Made by a program: the position numbers and the translations under genes | In this document: positions 36,047 through 46,478 of the stretch, in pieces | Layout of the letters: each line of letters begins with the position of its first letter | How positions within the stretch are numbered: the first letter of the stretch is position 1 | NCBI GenBank assembly: GCA_031972475.1 | Contig: DALYEP010000001.1 | Coordinates: 248,001 to 312,000 of the forward strand | Reading direction: 5' to 3' | Length of the DNA stretch: 64,000 bases | DNA from: CAIQNR01 sp031972475 | GTDB lineage: Bacteria; Babelota; Babeliae; Babelales; CAIQNR01 | Notes under the pieces: generated by a model | Database searches by the model: none | What the model was told of the DNA's origin: nothing | The model's input: only the letters and a program-made list of their open reading frames with translations

Positions 36047-39000
36047 TTATGGCTTTCTTGTACTTATTTTTGCTTGCACATTCTCAGGAGATTCTAAATA
36101 AGGAACCCCCTTATCCCATTGAACAAGACGATTTTCAAACTGATCATGAATTAAATTAAGTGCTTGAGGAGATAACCCAACACTAATTGGATAGAAAACT
36201 GTAGAATCAGTTTGACCAGCAACAAAAACAACGCCAGTTTCGTAATCAATATATGAACCAACTGGATAAATACCAACAGAATCAGCATAATTTTGATATG
36301 AACTAATAGAAAAACCACTTATATCTATATAAGTACGCTTATCAGATGCATAATAAGATTTTAGTTTATCTACTGGAGGTATTTTATAAAGAACACGCTG
36401 ATCAGGCGTCATAGTAAAGAATAATGTATTTGCCATAGGACCTTGAACTCCAGGCACTCCTGCTAAATCTTTTGTTAAAATTTGATAAGCAAGTGTTATA
36501 ACACCATCAGATTGTGTAACAATATTAAGTTTTGATTTCATAGAATCAAGTTGATTTTGAGACACATATTGATTGATGTATTTATACAAATACTCATTAG
36601 TACTATCAGATTGTATAGTAATATAATGGCCTTGATTAAGTAGTGATCCAGAAATTGGATTTACTAAAGCAGGATAGTTCGACGTCATTGCATAAATTTG
36701 AGTACCAAATACTGAATAATATGGAATAAGAGTTCCTGGCTTTGGAATACCTCTTTCACTTGTAAGGCCTTGAGTTATACAATATTGAGTAGAAACAACA
36801 CCATTTTCATCTGCACCTTCAGCAACAAGTGAAAGTAATCCTCCTGTTTGACGATCAACAATTCCTACTACAAAGTATTCTCCACCAGTCAATGTTGGAG
36901 CAGTTAAAGATCCCTGAGGTCTTCCTCCAATAACTTCTGCAACAAACGGAACACCTTTAACTAAATTATTTCCTATTGCTTTATAACCCTCTACTTCTTG
37001 CGGTGTATCATGAATAGTCTTTTCCCATGATGTTTGATAGGTAATATTTGGCAATATTTGCAGATACTCATTCTTGTCATTTTGAATAGTATACGTCTTA
37101 GGAGTTAACATTGTTTCATCAACAATAATTGATTCTTCACCTGCTTCAAGTTCATATTGAACAGCATATAAAATATACCCAGCATCAATTGCATTTTGAA
37201 TTGCATCTCCCATATTAACATTTAAAATAACCTCTTGAACTATCTGCGAGTTAAGAGAAGTAGTAGATACTTTAACTTTAGCATCTGATTCAAGAATTTC
37301 ATTTTCAGATGGAACATATGAATAATCATATAAAGTGAGACCATCTTGACTTGTAAATTTATACACACGACTTAATGGAACATAATTATACAAAGCATAA
37401 ACCTGACCATCATGATACATCGCAGAGACAGCAAATGATTGATCAAATGGAGATTCATTACCCCAAGCAAAAAATGCTTTTGTATAATCAACACCTTGTG
37501 TAACTGGAGTAGTCAATTGCTGAGTTCCATTTTCATATACTTCAACACCGTAATAATTACGCATATCAGTTAAATATAATTCATCAACATCATTTTGATT
37601 GTCTACAAATGAATCATCTATAGGAACTGCATACGCAACATTACCCGGTGCAATTGTAACTTGATACCAAATACCAACACCTGTATCTAAAGTAGGAGAT
37701 ATCGTTGAACCTGATCCATTAAAGTCAAAATAACGAACTGTCTGAGCAATCAGTTGATTTCCGTCAGGATCATTTTGAGTATTTCCATACATATCGACAA
37801 CTGGTGTATACCCAACTGATTTATAATAATATTTACCACCTACTAAATATAAATCATCAGTAACATTACCTGTACCAGAAGTAACAGGAGCAGCATTTTG
37901 AAGAGCGCTTAAAGGAAGTTTTGCAGCTTTGATACCAGGCAATGTTTCTATATTAAAACGTGGACGCAAATGCTTGAATGCCATTTCAACTGGCTTACGC
38001 ATTGGCATACCCTTAATATCAAAAACAGCACCAACTGAAAGATCTACAAATTGATCTGGATTTTTCACAATCTGCGGAGTTACCGCTTGTGAAGTTGCAG
38101 GATTAATTAAAAATTGTTTATCAGTAACAGTTAGACCTTTATCTCTAACTGCAGCAAAAAGACCATTAATCGCAGTATTTTGATAATATGAATAATCAGC
38201 GTTATTAGAAACATCTTGGATTGTTCCATACTGATTAAAGAAACGCATATATTGACCATCTTTACCAATTTCTGGAACCAATGTTGCCTCATTATCACCC
38301 TTTGGTAAAGAAATATCTGCAACTGGAATACCTAATGTTTGCGTACCATCTGAAGAAACATAAACACCATTGTGCGAACGCATTGCTTGTAACATATAGC
38401 CACTTAAAACTTGTCCTGGCTTTACAGCATTAGTTATAGGATTAACACTGTATGAAAGACCATAATCACCAACTTGATCTTGATCAATTGTTGTTAAAGA
38501 TGCTTTAAAATCAAAATACATTGTTGCAAAACCTGAAGTCGGAGTAACAGTCCCATCACTTGCAGTAACTGGATACACAATAGGAGTTTGTGATTTAACA
38601 TAATATTTTGTCTTACCAGATTCATTTGACATGTAAATATCTCTGTAAGTTGATGCTTGATCATTTGTATAAGGAGTAAGAGCATTAATATTAAGAGATG
38701 GTAAGACACTTTCAACACTAGCAGCCTGCGCTTGTTTTTTATTGTAAATATATTTTTGATTTAATTCACCACATGCACTTGCAATATCTGGCGCTACCTT
38801 TGGCAACATTTTAATAATCAATGAAGGGGTTTCTGTAATATTATAACCATTTAGCACATACCATTCTGGAATATTAGAAACTAACTGACTAGTGTAAACA
38901 GTGCCTGTTACTAAACTTATCATTGAAGTTGTATTTGATTGCAATGGCGATGGAATTGGTTTTACATCAATTAAATTTCCATCATCATCAATATCAAGCG

Positions 39001-42000
39001 AGCACACAACCAAGTAATCTGTTGCACTTGGTCCTGTTTTACTTAAATATGATTCTCCATTATTAACAACTGCATAAATATAACTACCATTTTCTATCTG
39101 ATCTTCTCGCAAACTCAAAATAAATTGATTATTAAAATAGAAAGGATACAAACTTTGTTGTGTAAGTTGTTTTCCAATTGCTTGAACATTTGCAATCATT
39201 TGCTGAAGGCTCGGTGTAAGATCTTTTGCCGTTGCAGATCTTCCTTTAACAACAGTGTTGCTCAGTACTGTTTTTACAACTTCTTCAGTATTAAAACGAA
39301 GCGGTACTGTCACAACTTGACCATTACTTGAAATCTGCCTTCCTGCCTGACACAATGTCCACCATTTTTGAGTAACAGGACTTGATCCATTTGGAACATT
39401 TACACGATTACCCAGAGCATCTTTATAATAAATACAACGACGATCAGTTAAAGATGAACTAGCATCATCATCTCCATCTGTACCGGTAACACCAGTTGAA
39501 TAAGGAGTATAAACAAAACCAGTACTTAAATTAATCATATACCAATTTGGACCGCCAGGCATTACAAATGGCTTACCTAAATCTTGCAATTCACTAATTT
39601 TTGTTAAAGGAGTAGCAACATCTTTTGTACGACCAACAACAAAAATATCTGATTGATCAAAACCAGTAGCTCTATAAAAGAAGTTTCCATTTGCAACATC
39701 TGCCCTACTAGTTGCCGTTAAGAACACATTGTAATAATTGTCAGAAGCTTTATCACTTGCAGCAATAGAAGAACCTGTAAAATTAAACGGTCCTATTAAT
39801 GCATTTTGAACCCAATATTTTGAACTTTCTGAAGATGCCCACATGTAATAAGTATTTAAAAGACTCGGTATGTTTTTAACACTTGTTGCATATGGATAAT
39901 ACATTGTTGGATTTTTTGGATCAAATCCTAAAAATTCTTTTGGTAAAATATTTGCCAAAGGAATAGGTGTAATTGCTCCAGAGCCATCAGATAAAGCAAT
40001 CGGCTCAGATTGCAGACTCGATTCAAAATTAACCCAAGGCAATGGAGAAACGTCAGATGCAAAAACTCCACCATTCTTTGCATAACTAAAACGAGAAAAA
40101 TAAGCAAAATAGAGAGGTGGGATTTCTAATTTTTCATTATCCCCTGCAGTAACAGTTGGAACAACCCCAGCATCAACTTTAGATTGCAAAAGATTGTATG
40201 CTTCAAGTGCAACATTATATTTACTTGTTACTGCTTGATATTCATCAAGAGCAGATTTAAGAGATTTTGCCAAAGAAAGCGTAATTCCAGAATATGACTT
40301 TGAAAGCTTTTCGGCAAAATCAAACTGTTCAACTATTGAAGAACTATAAAGAGAAAGTATTTGCGAAGGTATACGAGCCGATGAAACAGCACCAAGCAAC
40401 TTATTTACAGCTGCAACAGCTCCTGCTTGAGCAGATTGAGCAGCTGAAAGAGCTGCAATTGTTGTTTGATAATTTTTCTTATCTGCTGCATTTACAAAAA
40501 TAATATTGTTTGGATTAAACGGTGTTGGCATATACCCAGTAGCAAGCGATGTTGCAAGATACGGAAGATCAACCAAGACTTGCTCTCCAGCATTAGGCCC
40601 TGTTGGATTTACTACAACACTTTGCATTGTTGGCCAATTCTTTGTTGAAGTATTAAGATTTTTAATATTAGATCCAAGATCACCTGTTGTTGGTATATAT
40701 GTAGTATAAGATCTATCAATAATCTTACCTGTTATAGATGGAGCCAATAAATTATAATTACTATCATAGATGCGACCAGTTATTAAACTCATCAAAAATT
40801 GTGTGTTTGGTGGAGTTGCCGATCCAGTTACAGTATTTAAACCAAGCGGTAAAATAGTTTGAGTTTGCTTATCAGAAGATGGAGTAACTGCAATAATATA
40901 ATCTGGAATATCAACAAACTCAGACTTACTATTCATATAACTTAATGCACCAACAGATGGACTTCCATTAACCCCAGGAATCGTAACTTTATAGAGATAA
41001 ATATTCTTTTGAACCATATCTATAAAATTCTGAGTTGGCGTTGCATAGACAGCTCCAGTGTAAAGACTAACACCAGACAAAATATCACTCATATCACTTA
41101 AAGCATCATTTGCAATTGTTTCCGCAGTTGTTTGTCCTTGTTCTATTGCGTCAAGAGGAACTCTTTCAAGTTGATATCCATTTGCCAAAATTAACGGTCC
41201 TGCTGAAGCTTTATTAACAAGATATGCAGTCATATCTGATATCTGATTAAATGCTGATTTAATAGAAGGAACAGTTTGCCCAACTGATTGCATAGAACCA
41301 TAAATAACATTTAAAGCGTTTGTTGCAAATGCAAAATCAGGAACTCCTTTTGAATTTGTAAGCGGCGCACTTAATTGACCAGTTCCATTAGAAAGATAAG
41401 TAAGCCCAGTCGTTAAACTTGAAATATAGGTAATAGCCGGATTAACAATATAATCAACAGTAAATGTTTTAGTTGTAGCACCATCATCATTTTTATTTTT
41501 TGATTTTGATGTAACTGGAATAAGTTTTTCTACAACAGAAGGAACAAGTAACGGAACAATATTTCCGCCAGAATCAAGACAAACAACATATTCAGCAACT
41601 GGAATAGCTGAGTGATTAACATTTTTTAGCAAAAAATCAAGACTTGGCGTTTTAACATCTTCAGGATCAGTACTAATTTCATAAACATAAATATTATATA
41701 AATTAATATCCTCTTCTGTATTCATACCAGCTTTACCCGCAAATCTTGATGTCAACGCAGAAACTGCATTTTCAGCATTAACAACATCTTGCGATGCAGC
41801 CTGAATAACACCAGAAGCAGCACCAGTAACAATTGCTTTATCATAGGCAATTTGCTTAGTAAGCAGATTATTAATTGCTGCATACAATGGTTGCATGTTT
41901 GGATCTTCCCATTTGATTTGGGGAGAAAGTAAGTGATTAACAAATCCAGTGCCTTGCATTTCACGCAAAGCGATATTACCAAATCCTGGCAACTTTCTTT

Positions 42001-44017
42001 TTGTTCTATAAGCACTAATTGCTTTCATCATCAACGGTGGTGGTGGCACAAAACCAGTCACTTCACCCAATGAACTTGTTCGTTTATCTCCAGTCTGGAA
42101 AAGTTTTTTTATAATCGGATCTAGCTTTGTATTATTAGAACTTGTAGACCTACCAATACCAAATAAAGAAGCTCCTATAGAAGGATTATATGAAGTTGCG
42201 TTTGCAGCAGCAACGTTTATAAAAGTATTTAAATTTGTTTCAACTGTTGGATTTTGAGAATTAGTAGTTTGACGAGGACGAAGAGGATAAGAAGGTTTTG
42301 CATCATCTACAGAAACATTCCCAGAAAAACACCATCCTGTATTTAAGTTTATCATTTGACCAGTAAACTGAGGACTTCCAATATATGTACTTGCCCAAGG
42401 TGCATAATCTCCAGCATAAACAACATAATAGTTAGCATTTGCATAAAACTCAGGAGTAAAGAATGCACCACTACGTTTTTTCTTATCAGGAATTTCTACA
42501 TAAATAAATTTAGACTGCGAAGCATCAAGACTATTAATAAGAGAAGGTGGTATTTGAACAAAAAGATCTCCAAAAGGCTGCGCGGCAGAAACGGTTCCTT
42601 CAAGAGCATCTTTTTGCGCTTTTTCAGCCTGCAAATGCATTAACGTTGTTGGCAAAGTAAAACCAATAGACTGAATTAAAATCATACCAACAAATTTAGT
42701 TGCATTAACTGAAAATCTCCAAATTGCACCTGGAGCAGCTTTAGTTACACGCCATGCAGATTGAAGAATGTTTTCTGCACTATGATACTCCTCCCGCGCT
42801 TTTTTCAGTGACTGACGAGAAGATGAAAGACTACTAGGTGACACTTCATCAACCGTATATTTACCCATTCTTAATTGCCCTGCACCTATACTAACCTTTC
42901 CTCCAACAACAACCGAAGCTTCCTTATCCAATCGCTTAGCAAGTATCTGCGTAATATCGTTTTTGGTGAGGCCTTTTTCAATTAAAGATGTTTCAAATTG
43001 TCGATTTAAATTAGGTTTAAGACTTACCGTTCCAGCATTATTTTTATACGTAACAAGAATAGTTCCATCTGATTGCGCTACCCTACTTGCAACTGGCTTA
43101 TCTAGCAACTTGCCACTTTGTACCTCAAATTTAACATTTCCAGAAGATACACCAACCCTGCCATCTGCAAGCGTTGTCGCCCTGCCACTAGAAACATCCA
43201 TTGCAGCTTGTTCTTTAAGTTTAACATTTGTTTTTAACTCTTTATATCCAGCTCTCGCTTCTAATCTCTGCGCACTAGAAGAACCCATAAAAAACTGTTT
43301 AGTTTTAGCCCAAGCGCCTCCCGATTTGCTACCGGTAAAACCAGAAGCGCTTTTAGCTTCTACAGCAGCAAGATCATCCGCAAAGCTTGATTTGCCTACA
43401 CTAGAACTTACATTTGGCGCTGCTTCATCGAACTTAGTGGTAGATTGTCTTGTAGAATTAACAGAATTACTCGACAGAGGTCTAGGCGGGGCCGGGCTTA
43501 GAGGTTTTACCGTCAGCACTTCTGCACTATCACTAACAGTGCTTTTTCTGCTTCCGGATGTAAAAGATTTTGAACGTCGAAGAGATGCAGCTGAAACATA
43601 CGCAGCTTTGGTTGAAGTAGATGAACTTGCTGAAGAAGCTGTTTCTGGTGTTTTAACAGGTTTAAATGGACTTTTTGAAACATATCCTGCACTATTGAGA
43701 CGATCAAGCTCCTTTATAAGAGATTGTCGCCTAAAACCATTCGATCCTATGTTAGTTTCAACCTTTGTTACCGCACTTTCCCCAGTGCTTGCTGTTCTAT
43801 TAGTAACTGCTCTTCCAACAGCACCCGCTTCTTTGCTGGCAAGAGTTCTTGCGATCGTTGCTTCTGTAACAGATGCTGATCTTGCAAGACCTTTTGCAGC
43901 AGCATTAGCAGCAGTACGCTCAACATTCGTCACTACCGCCGCTGAATAAAGATGGTCAAATTGACCAAGCATCATGGTTATTAGCATTAACCGTAATGCG
44001 TCATATCTTATTTTCAT
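36047..44017 (-). CDS. Giant exported repeat protein (2656 residues)
   Basis: The largest gene here. The frame can start at a TTG two codons upstream, but GGAG 7 nt before the ATG at 44017 decides. A signal peptide ends near LYSAAVV. Residues about 30-250 are Ser/Ala/Thr-rich and low in complexity, and about 440-465 form a hydrophobic helix. From about 490 to the end a degenerate unit recurs: beta-rich Tyr-containing segments leading to [MV]-x-x-L-x-[TV]-G-x-[VICT]-[YF]. Examples are MINLNTGWCF (about 553), SSLTTGLTY (about 862), VSLYTGAVY (about 979), MSLITGRIY (about 1072), MINLSTGFVY (about 1492), MISLVTGTVY (about 1697), VDLSVGAVF (about 1989), VNPISGSLL (about 2450) and IDYETGVVF (about 2581). 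Helical stretches interrupt them. No catalytic motif is seen. It is probably a surface or secreted adhesin-like protein. Confidence 0.8.
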   Translation of the reverse strand: MKIRYDALRLMLITMMLGQFDHLYSAAVVTNVERTAANAAAKGLARSASVTEATIARTLASKEAGAVGRAVTNRTASTGESAVTKVETNIGSNGFRRQSLIKELDRLNSAGYVSKSPFKPVKTPETASSASSSTSTKAAYVSAASLRRSKSFTSGSRKSTVSDSAEVLTVKPLSPAPPRPLSSNSVNSTRQSTTKFDEAAPNVSSSVGKSSFADDLAAVEAKSASGFTGSKSGGAWAKTKQFFMGSSSAQRLEARAGYKELKTNVKLKEQAAMDVSSGRATTLADGRVGVSSGNVKFEVQSGKLLDKPVASRVAQSDGTILVTYKNNAGTVSLKPNLNRQFETSLIEKGLTKNDITQILAKRLDKEASVVVGGKVSIGAGQLRMGKYTVDEVSPSSLSSSRQSLKKAREEYHSAENILQSAWRVTKAAPGAIWRFSVNATKFVGMILIQSIGFTLPTTLMHLQAEKAQKDALEGTVSAAQPFGDLFVQIPPSLINSLDASQSKFIYVEIPDKKKRSGAFFTPEFYANANYYVVYAGDYAPWASTYIGSPQFTGQMINLNTGWCFSGNVSVDDAKPSYPLRPRQTTNSQNPTVETNLNTFINVAAANATSYNPSIGASLFGIGRSTSSNNTKLDPIIKKLFQTGDKRTSSLGEVTGFVPPPPLMMKAISAYRTKRKLPGFGNIALREMQGTGFVNHLLSPQIKWEDPNMQPLYAAINNLLTKQIAYDKAIVTGAASGVIQAASQDVVNAENAVSALTSRFAGKAGMNTEEDINLYNIYVYEISTDPEDVKTPSLDFLLKNVNHSAIPVAEYVVCLDSGGNIVPLLVPSVVEKLIPVTSKSKNKNDDGATTKTFTVDYIVNPAITYISSLTTGLTYLSNGTGQLSAPLTNSKGVPDFAFATNALNVIYGSMQSVGQTVPSIKSAFNQISDMTAYLVNKASAGPLILANGYQLERVPLDAIEQGQTTAETIANDALSDMSDILSGVSLYTGAVYATPTQNFIDMVQKNIYLYKVTIPGVNGSPSVGALSYMNSKSEFVDIPDYIIAVTPSSDKQTQTILPLGLNTVTGSATPPNTQFLMSLITGRIYDSNYNLLAPSITGKIIDRSYTTYIPTTGDLGSNIKNLNTSTKNWPTMQSVVVNPTGPNAGEQVLVDLPYLATSLATGYMPTPFNPNNIIFVNAADKKNYQTTIAALSAAQSAQAGAVAAVNKLLGAVSSARIPSQILSLYSSSIVEQFDFAEKLSKSYSGITLSLAKSLKSALDEYQAVTSKYNVALEAYNLLQSKVDAGVVPTVTAGDNEKLEIPPLYFAYFSRFSYAKNGGVFASDVSPLPWVNFESSLQSEPIALSDGSGAITPIPLANILPKEFLGFDPKNPTMYYPYATSVKNIPSLLNTYYMWASSESSKYWVQNALIGPFNFTGSSIAASDKASDNYYNVFLTATSRADVANGNFFYRATGFDQSDIFVVGRTKDVATPLTKISELQDLGKPFVMPGGPNWYMINLSTGFVYTPYSTGVTGTDGDDDASSSLTDRRCIYYKDALGNRVNVPNGSSPVTQKWWTLCQAGRQISSNGQVVTVPLRFNTEEVVKTVLSNTVVKGRSATAKDLTPSLQQMIANVQAIGKQLTQQSLYPFYFNNQFILSLREDQIENGSYIYAVVNNGESYLSKTGPSATDYLVVCSLDIDDDGNLIDVKPIPSPLQSNTTSMISLVTGTVYTSQLVSNIPEWYVLNGYNITETPSLIIKMLPKVAPDIASACGELNQKYIYNKKQAQAASVESVLPSLNINALTPYTNDQASTYRDIYMSNESGKTKYYVKSQTPIVYPVTASDGTVTPTSGFATMYFDFKASLTTIDQDQVGDYGLSYSVNPITNAVKPGQVLSGYMLQAMRSHNGVYVSSDGTQTLGIPVADISLPKGDNEATLVPEIGKDGQYMRFFNQYGTIQDVSNNADYSYYQNTAINGLFAAVRDKGLTVTDKQFLINPATSQAVTPQIVKNPDQFVDLSVGAVFDIKGMPMRKPVEMAFKHLRPRFNIETLPGIKAAKLPLSALQNAAPVTSGTGNVTDDLYLVGGKYYYKSVGYTPVVDMYGNTQNDPDGNQLIAQTVRYFDFNGSGSTISPTLDTGVGIWYQVTIAPGNVAYAVPIDDSFVDNQNDVDELYLTDMRNYYGVEVYENGTQQLTTPVTQGVDYTKAFFAWGNESPFDQSFAVSAMYHDGQVYALYNYVPLSRVYKFTSQDGLTLYDYSYVPSENEILESDAKVKVSTTSLNSQIVQEVILNVNMGDAIQNAIDAGYILYAVQYELEAGEESIIVDETMLTPKTYTIQNDKNEYLQILPNITYQTSWEKTIHDTPQEVEGYKAIGNNLVKGVPFVAEVIGGRPQGSLTAPTLTGGEYFVVGIVDRQTGGLLSLVAEGADENGVVSTQYCITQGLTSERGIPKPGTLIPYYSVFGTQIYAMTSNYPALVNPISGSLLNQGHYITIQSDSTNEYLYKYINQYVSQNQLDSMKSKLNIVTQSDGVITLAYQILTKDLAGVPGVQGPMANTLFFTMTPDQRVLYKIPPVDKLKSYYASDKRTYIDISGFSISSYQNYADSVGIYPVGSYIDYETGVVFVAGQTDSTVFYPISVGLSPQALNLIHDQFENRLVQWDKGVPYLESPENVQAKISTRKP

Positions 44018-44137
44018 CCTCAAACTCCCTATTTTTCTGAAATTTTACAAATTGATAATCGTAAGATTAAAAAAATAAGAGAAAAGCAATCAAGTAAATG
44101 TAGTAAAAAAATAAAAAAAAACTGTACAGAAAGCGCA

Positions 44138-44789
44138 ATCGCTCCTTTAATTTTTTTATATTTTACAGATCGCATCTGATTTTTAATGAAATACTACTTG
44201 TTGCCCTCTGCGGGCAGCACCAAAGGTAATCGCTGCCGCTAAGGCTTAAAGGGGTTATGGCAAACCCCTTTAAAATCCATGCCTTTAATTATTTATTCCG
44301 ATCTAAGACCCTTGTGGAACTCGGGCGAGTTATGCTATTAAGCGATGATACATTTGATGCCGCAACCTTCACTCCGCTACGCTACATTGTCGCAGTAACG
44401 ATCAGGAAGATCTACAGCTCCCGGTTGCTATCATGTTACATACATAAACTATTGTTGAGCATAATCATAGGCGGAATAAACATGAGTACCTATTAGATAT
44501 ATAATTGAAAACGTTAATTTTTAAGCAAAGTAAAGATCGCCCTGCCAGCGATAGAAACGAAGCAAAATTATAGTAAAAATTCATGTTTAAATCACTGTTT
44601 GAGGTTATGAGCCGAAAGGCGAGTGGCCGAGTTTGATTTTAATAGAGGAGGTTAAGGGGGAACCCCCTTATGTCCAGATTCCAAAGGTGTGGACAAGCAC
44701 ACCTTTGGTGCTGCCCGCAGAGGGCAACAAGTAGTATTTCATTAAAAATCAGATGCGATCTGTAAAATATAAAAAAATTAAACAGCGAT
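44138..44789. mobile_element. Element with perfect 82-bp terminal inverted repeats
   Basis: The 82 nt at 44146-44227 are the exact reverse complement of 44701-44782 by hand comparison, and the match continues outward for a few bases with a one-base indel (to about 44138 and 44789). The core of about 470 nt encodes nothing convincing. It contains an 11-bp hairpin (TTAAAGGGGTT/AACCCCTTTAA, about 44246-44274) and, on the right, a stretch shared with 10862-11160. No clear target-site duplication is seen. It looks like a non-autonomous (MITE-like) or decayed element, but the family is unknown. Confidence 0.75.
44475..44768 (+). repeat. Dispersed structured repeat, copy 2
   Basis: Aligns with 10862-11160. 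It carries the same hairpins: AAGGGGG/CCCCCTT (44654-44669), CCAAAGGTGTG/CACACCTTTGG (44681-44708) and TGCCC/GGGCA (44712-44726). Against copy 1, an A-T pair in the first hairpin becomes G-C, and an A-T pair in the third becomes C-G, keeping both stems. Its right end falls within the terminal inverted repeat of the element. Confidence 0.75.
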
Positions 44790-44794
44790 GATAT

Positions 44795-46273
44795 TTACAT
44801 TAATTTTTTAACATAGGTATAAAATTCAGCCCTATTCATCTCTTTTTTCACTTTACCTATAATAGCGCCATGCTTTACAAAGACTAAATACGGAACGTCA
44901 GGCACCTTAAATGTCTTAACTAAATCAAATGCCATAGAAGCATCAATTTTATAACACTCAACCTTGCCAGGAAATTTACCCAAAACCCATTCAATAACAG
45001 GAATCATGTGCATGCAAGATGGGCAATATGGAGTAAAAAAATCGAGTATAACAATAGAATCACCAGCATCAGAAACAATATCTTCATACTCCTGCAGGCT
45101 TTCAATTTCTGTAAGCTCATTACGCTGAACGCCTTTTTGAGTAAAAAAGAATGGCTCAAGTTGTTCTTGCAGTTGATTATTATAACCCAACTCACTTAAC
45201 CACCAAACTACATCAAGACCCGCTTTAATTCCGTCACCAGCAGCAACACCTGCCTGTTTATAACGATCATCACTTACATCTCCAGCAGCAACAACACCTT
45301 GCTGAGATGTCCAATGATTTTTTGATCCAAGTTTTATATGACCAGAATCCGTACATTCAATAACCCCTTTAACCAAATCTGTATTAGGATCATGACCTAT
45401 ACCTAAAAATACACCTCTAATAGGCATTGATGTTATTTGATTAGTCTTAGTATCACGCACATCAATTGATGTTACATGCTCTTTATCACCTTTAATTTCT
45501 GTAATAACCTTATTGTACAAAATCTCAACATTAGGACCACTCAAAGCTCGTTCAATCATGCTTGGCGATGCTTTGGCACTTTCTCCACGCACTAAAACAG
45601 AAACTTTTTCTGCATAAGCAGCAAGCTCTATAGCCTCTTCCATTGCAGAATCACCACCACCAATTACTACTACATGATGACCTTTATGATAGGGAGCATC
45701 ACAAATAGCACATGTTGTAACACCCCTTCCCCAATATTCTTCTTCTCCAGGAATATACAATCGGCGTGGGGTTGAGCCTGTACCCAACATAATAGCAAGA
45801 GCATACATAACATTGCCCTCTTCGGTAGTTACCTTGTAAGGCCACTCAGAAAAATCAATACTTTCTGCAACATCGTCAACCATAAGCGCGCCAAATTTTG
45901 CAGCTTGTTCTTTAAGATCTTGCATCACTTCTGTTCCACGAACACGCCCAACACCTGGCCAATTTTCTATATACGATGTACCAGTAAGCTGCCCTCCGGG
46001 CTTATTTCCACGCAAAACAACAGTCATAATTTTAGCTCGCGCACCATATAAAGCAGCGCTCAAAGAAGCAGGGCCTGAGCCTAAAACTAAAAAGGGGACA
46101 ATATTATCTTTCCCCTTAAGCTTAGCAAGATTAAAAAAATTCTTCGCATAAAGAAACTGTTCCTCATTATTTCTTCTAGTGCGATAGACAACGTATTCTT
46201 TAAAAGCAAAAAAAGCCGATATTCCTACTGCAATAAGGCAAATAACTACTTTTATCATCGTATATTTTTTCAT
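44795..46273 (-). CDS. trxB: Membrane-anchored thioredoxin reductase-thioredoxin fusion
   Basis: A 492-residue fusion. The frame has ATGs at 46285 and 46279 too, but GAGG 6 nt before the ATG at 46273 favours it. An N-terminal hydrophobic helix (MIKVVICLIAVGISAFFAF) is followed by the reductase: FAD motif VLGSGPAS (about 63-70), redox pair Cys188-Cys191 (CAICD), NADPH motif IGGGDSAMEEA, and GVVAAGDVSDDRYKQA. A thioredoxin domain occupies about 385-492, with Cys417-Cys420 (PYCPSCMH) in place of the usual WCGPC. Similar reductase-thioredoxin fusions are known (Mycobacterium leprae), but the N-terminal membrane segment is unusual. Which side of the membrane it faces is not shown. Confidence 0.88.
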   Translation of the reverse strand: MKKYTMIKVVICLIAVGISAFFAFKEYVVYRTRRNNEEQFLYAKNFFNLAKLKGKDNIVPFLVLGSGPASLSAALYGARAKIMTVVLRGNKPGGQLTGTSYIENWPGVGRVRGTEVMQDLKEQAAKFGALMVDDVAESIDFSEWPYKVTTEEGNVMYALAIMLGTGSTPRRLYIPGEEEYWGRGVTTCAICDAPYHKGHHVVVIGGGDSAMEEAIELAAYAEKVSVLVRGESAKASPSMIERALSGPNVEILYNKVITEIKGDKEHVTSIDVRDTKTNQITSMPIRGVFLGIGHDPNTDLVKGVIECTDSGHIKLGSKNHWTSQQGVVAAGDVSDDRYKQAGVAAGDGIKAGLDVVWWLSELGYNNQLQEQLEPFFFTQKGVQRNELTEIESLQEYEDIVSDAGDSIVILDFFTPYCPSCMHMIPVIEWVLGKFPGKVECYKIDASMAFDLVKTFKVPDVPYLVFVKHGAIIGKVKKEMNRAEFYTYVKKLM

Positions 46274-46478
46274 AACCATCCTCATGTATTGGTTCTAACT
46301 TCATAGTAAATCAATGGTATCTGTTTTTGCCTAAATATACCAAAAGAGTCAAGCATATCTTATTTATAATGTTAAAAAAGACCCCCTCTTTTGACAAAAG
46401 AACCCTTTCAGATAGAATTATTACAGCAAAACCAGCTTCAGAATATTATTTTTGATAATCAAAATAGAAAGGATTGTT

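Larger units (their letters stand above)
44018..44794. other. Gap filled by an inverted-repeat element
   Basis: About 780 nt between the giant gene and the thioredoxin reductase fusion, both on the minus strand. Nearly all of it is the element listed next. A 79-codon frame inside (44257-44496) has no Shine-Dalgarno and runs into the repeat; I do not call it. The part at about 44310-44430 is richer in G and C than its surroundings. Confidence 0.7.

Noticed and set aside
42963..43949. 328-codon open frame on the plus strand opposite the giant gene
   Set aside because: It is antisense to the Ser/Ala/Thr-rich N-terminal region, whose codon bias opens the opposite frame. It has no Shine-Dalgarno, signal peptide or recognisable domain.
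44257..44496. 79-codon frame inside the inverted-repeat element
   Set aside because: No ribosome site; it starts in a hairpin and ends in the repeat shared with 10.9 kb, where the frame is not kept.
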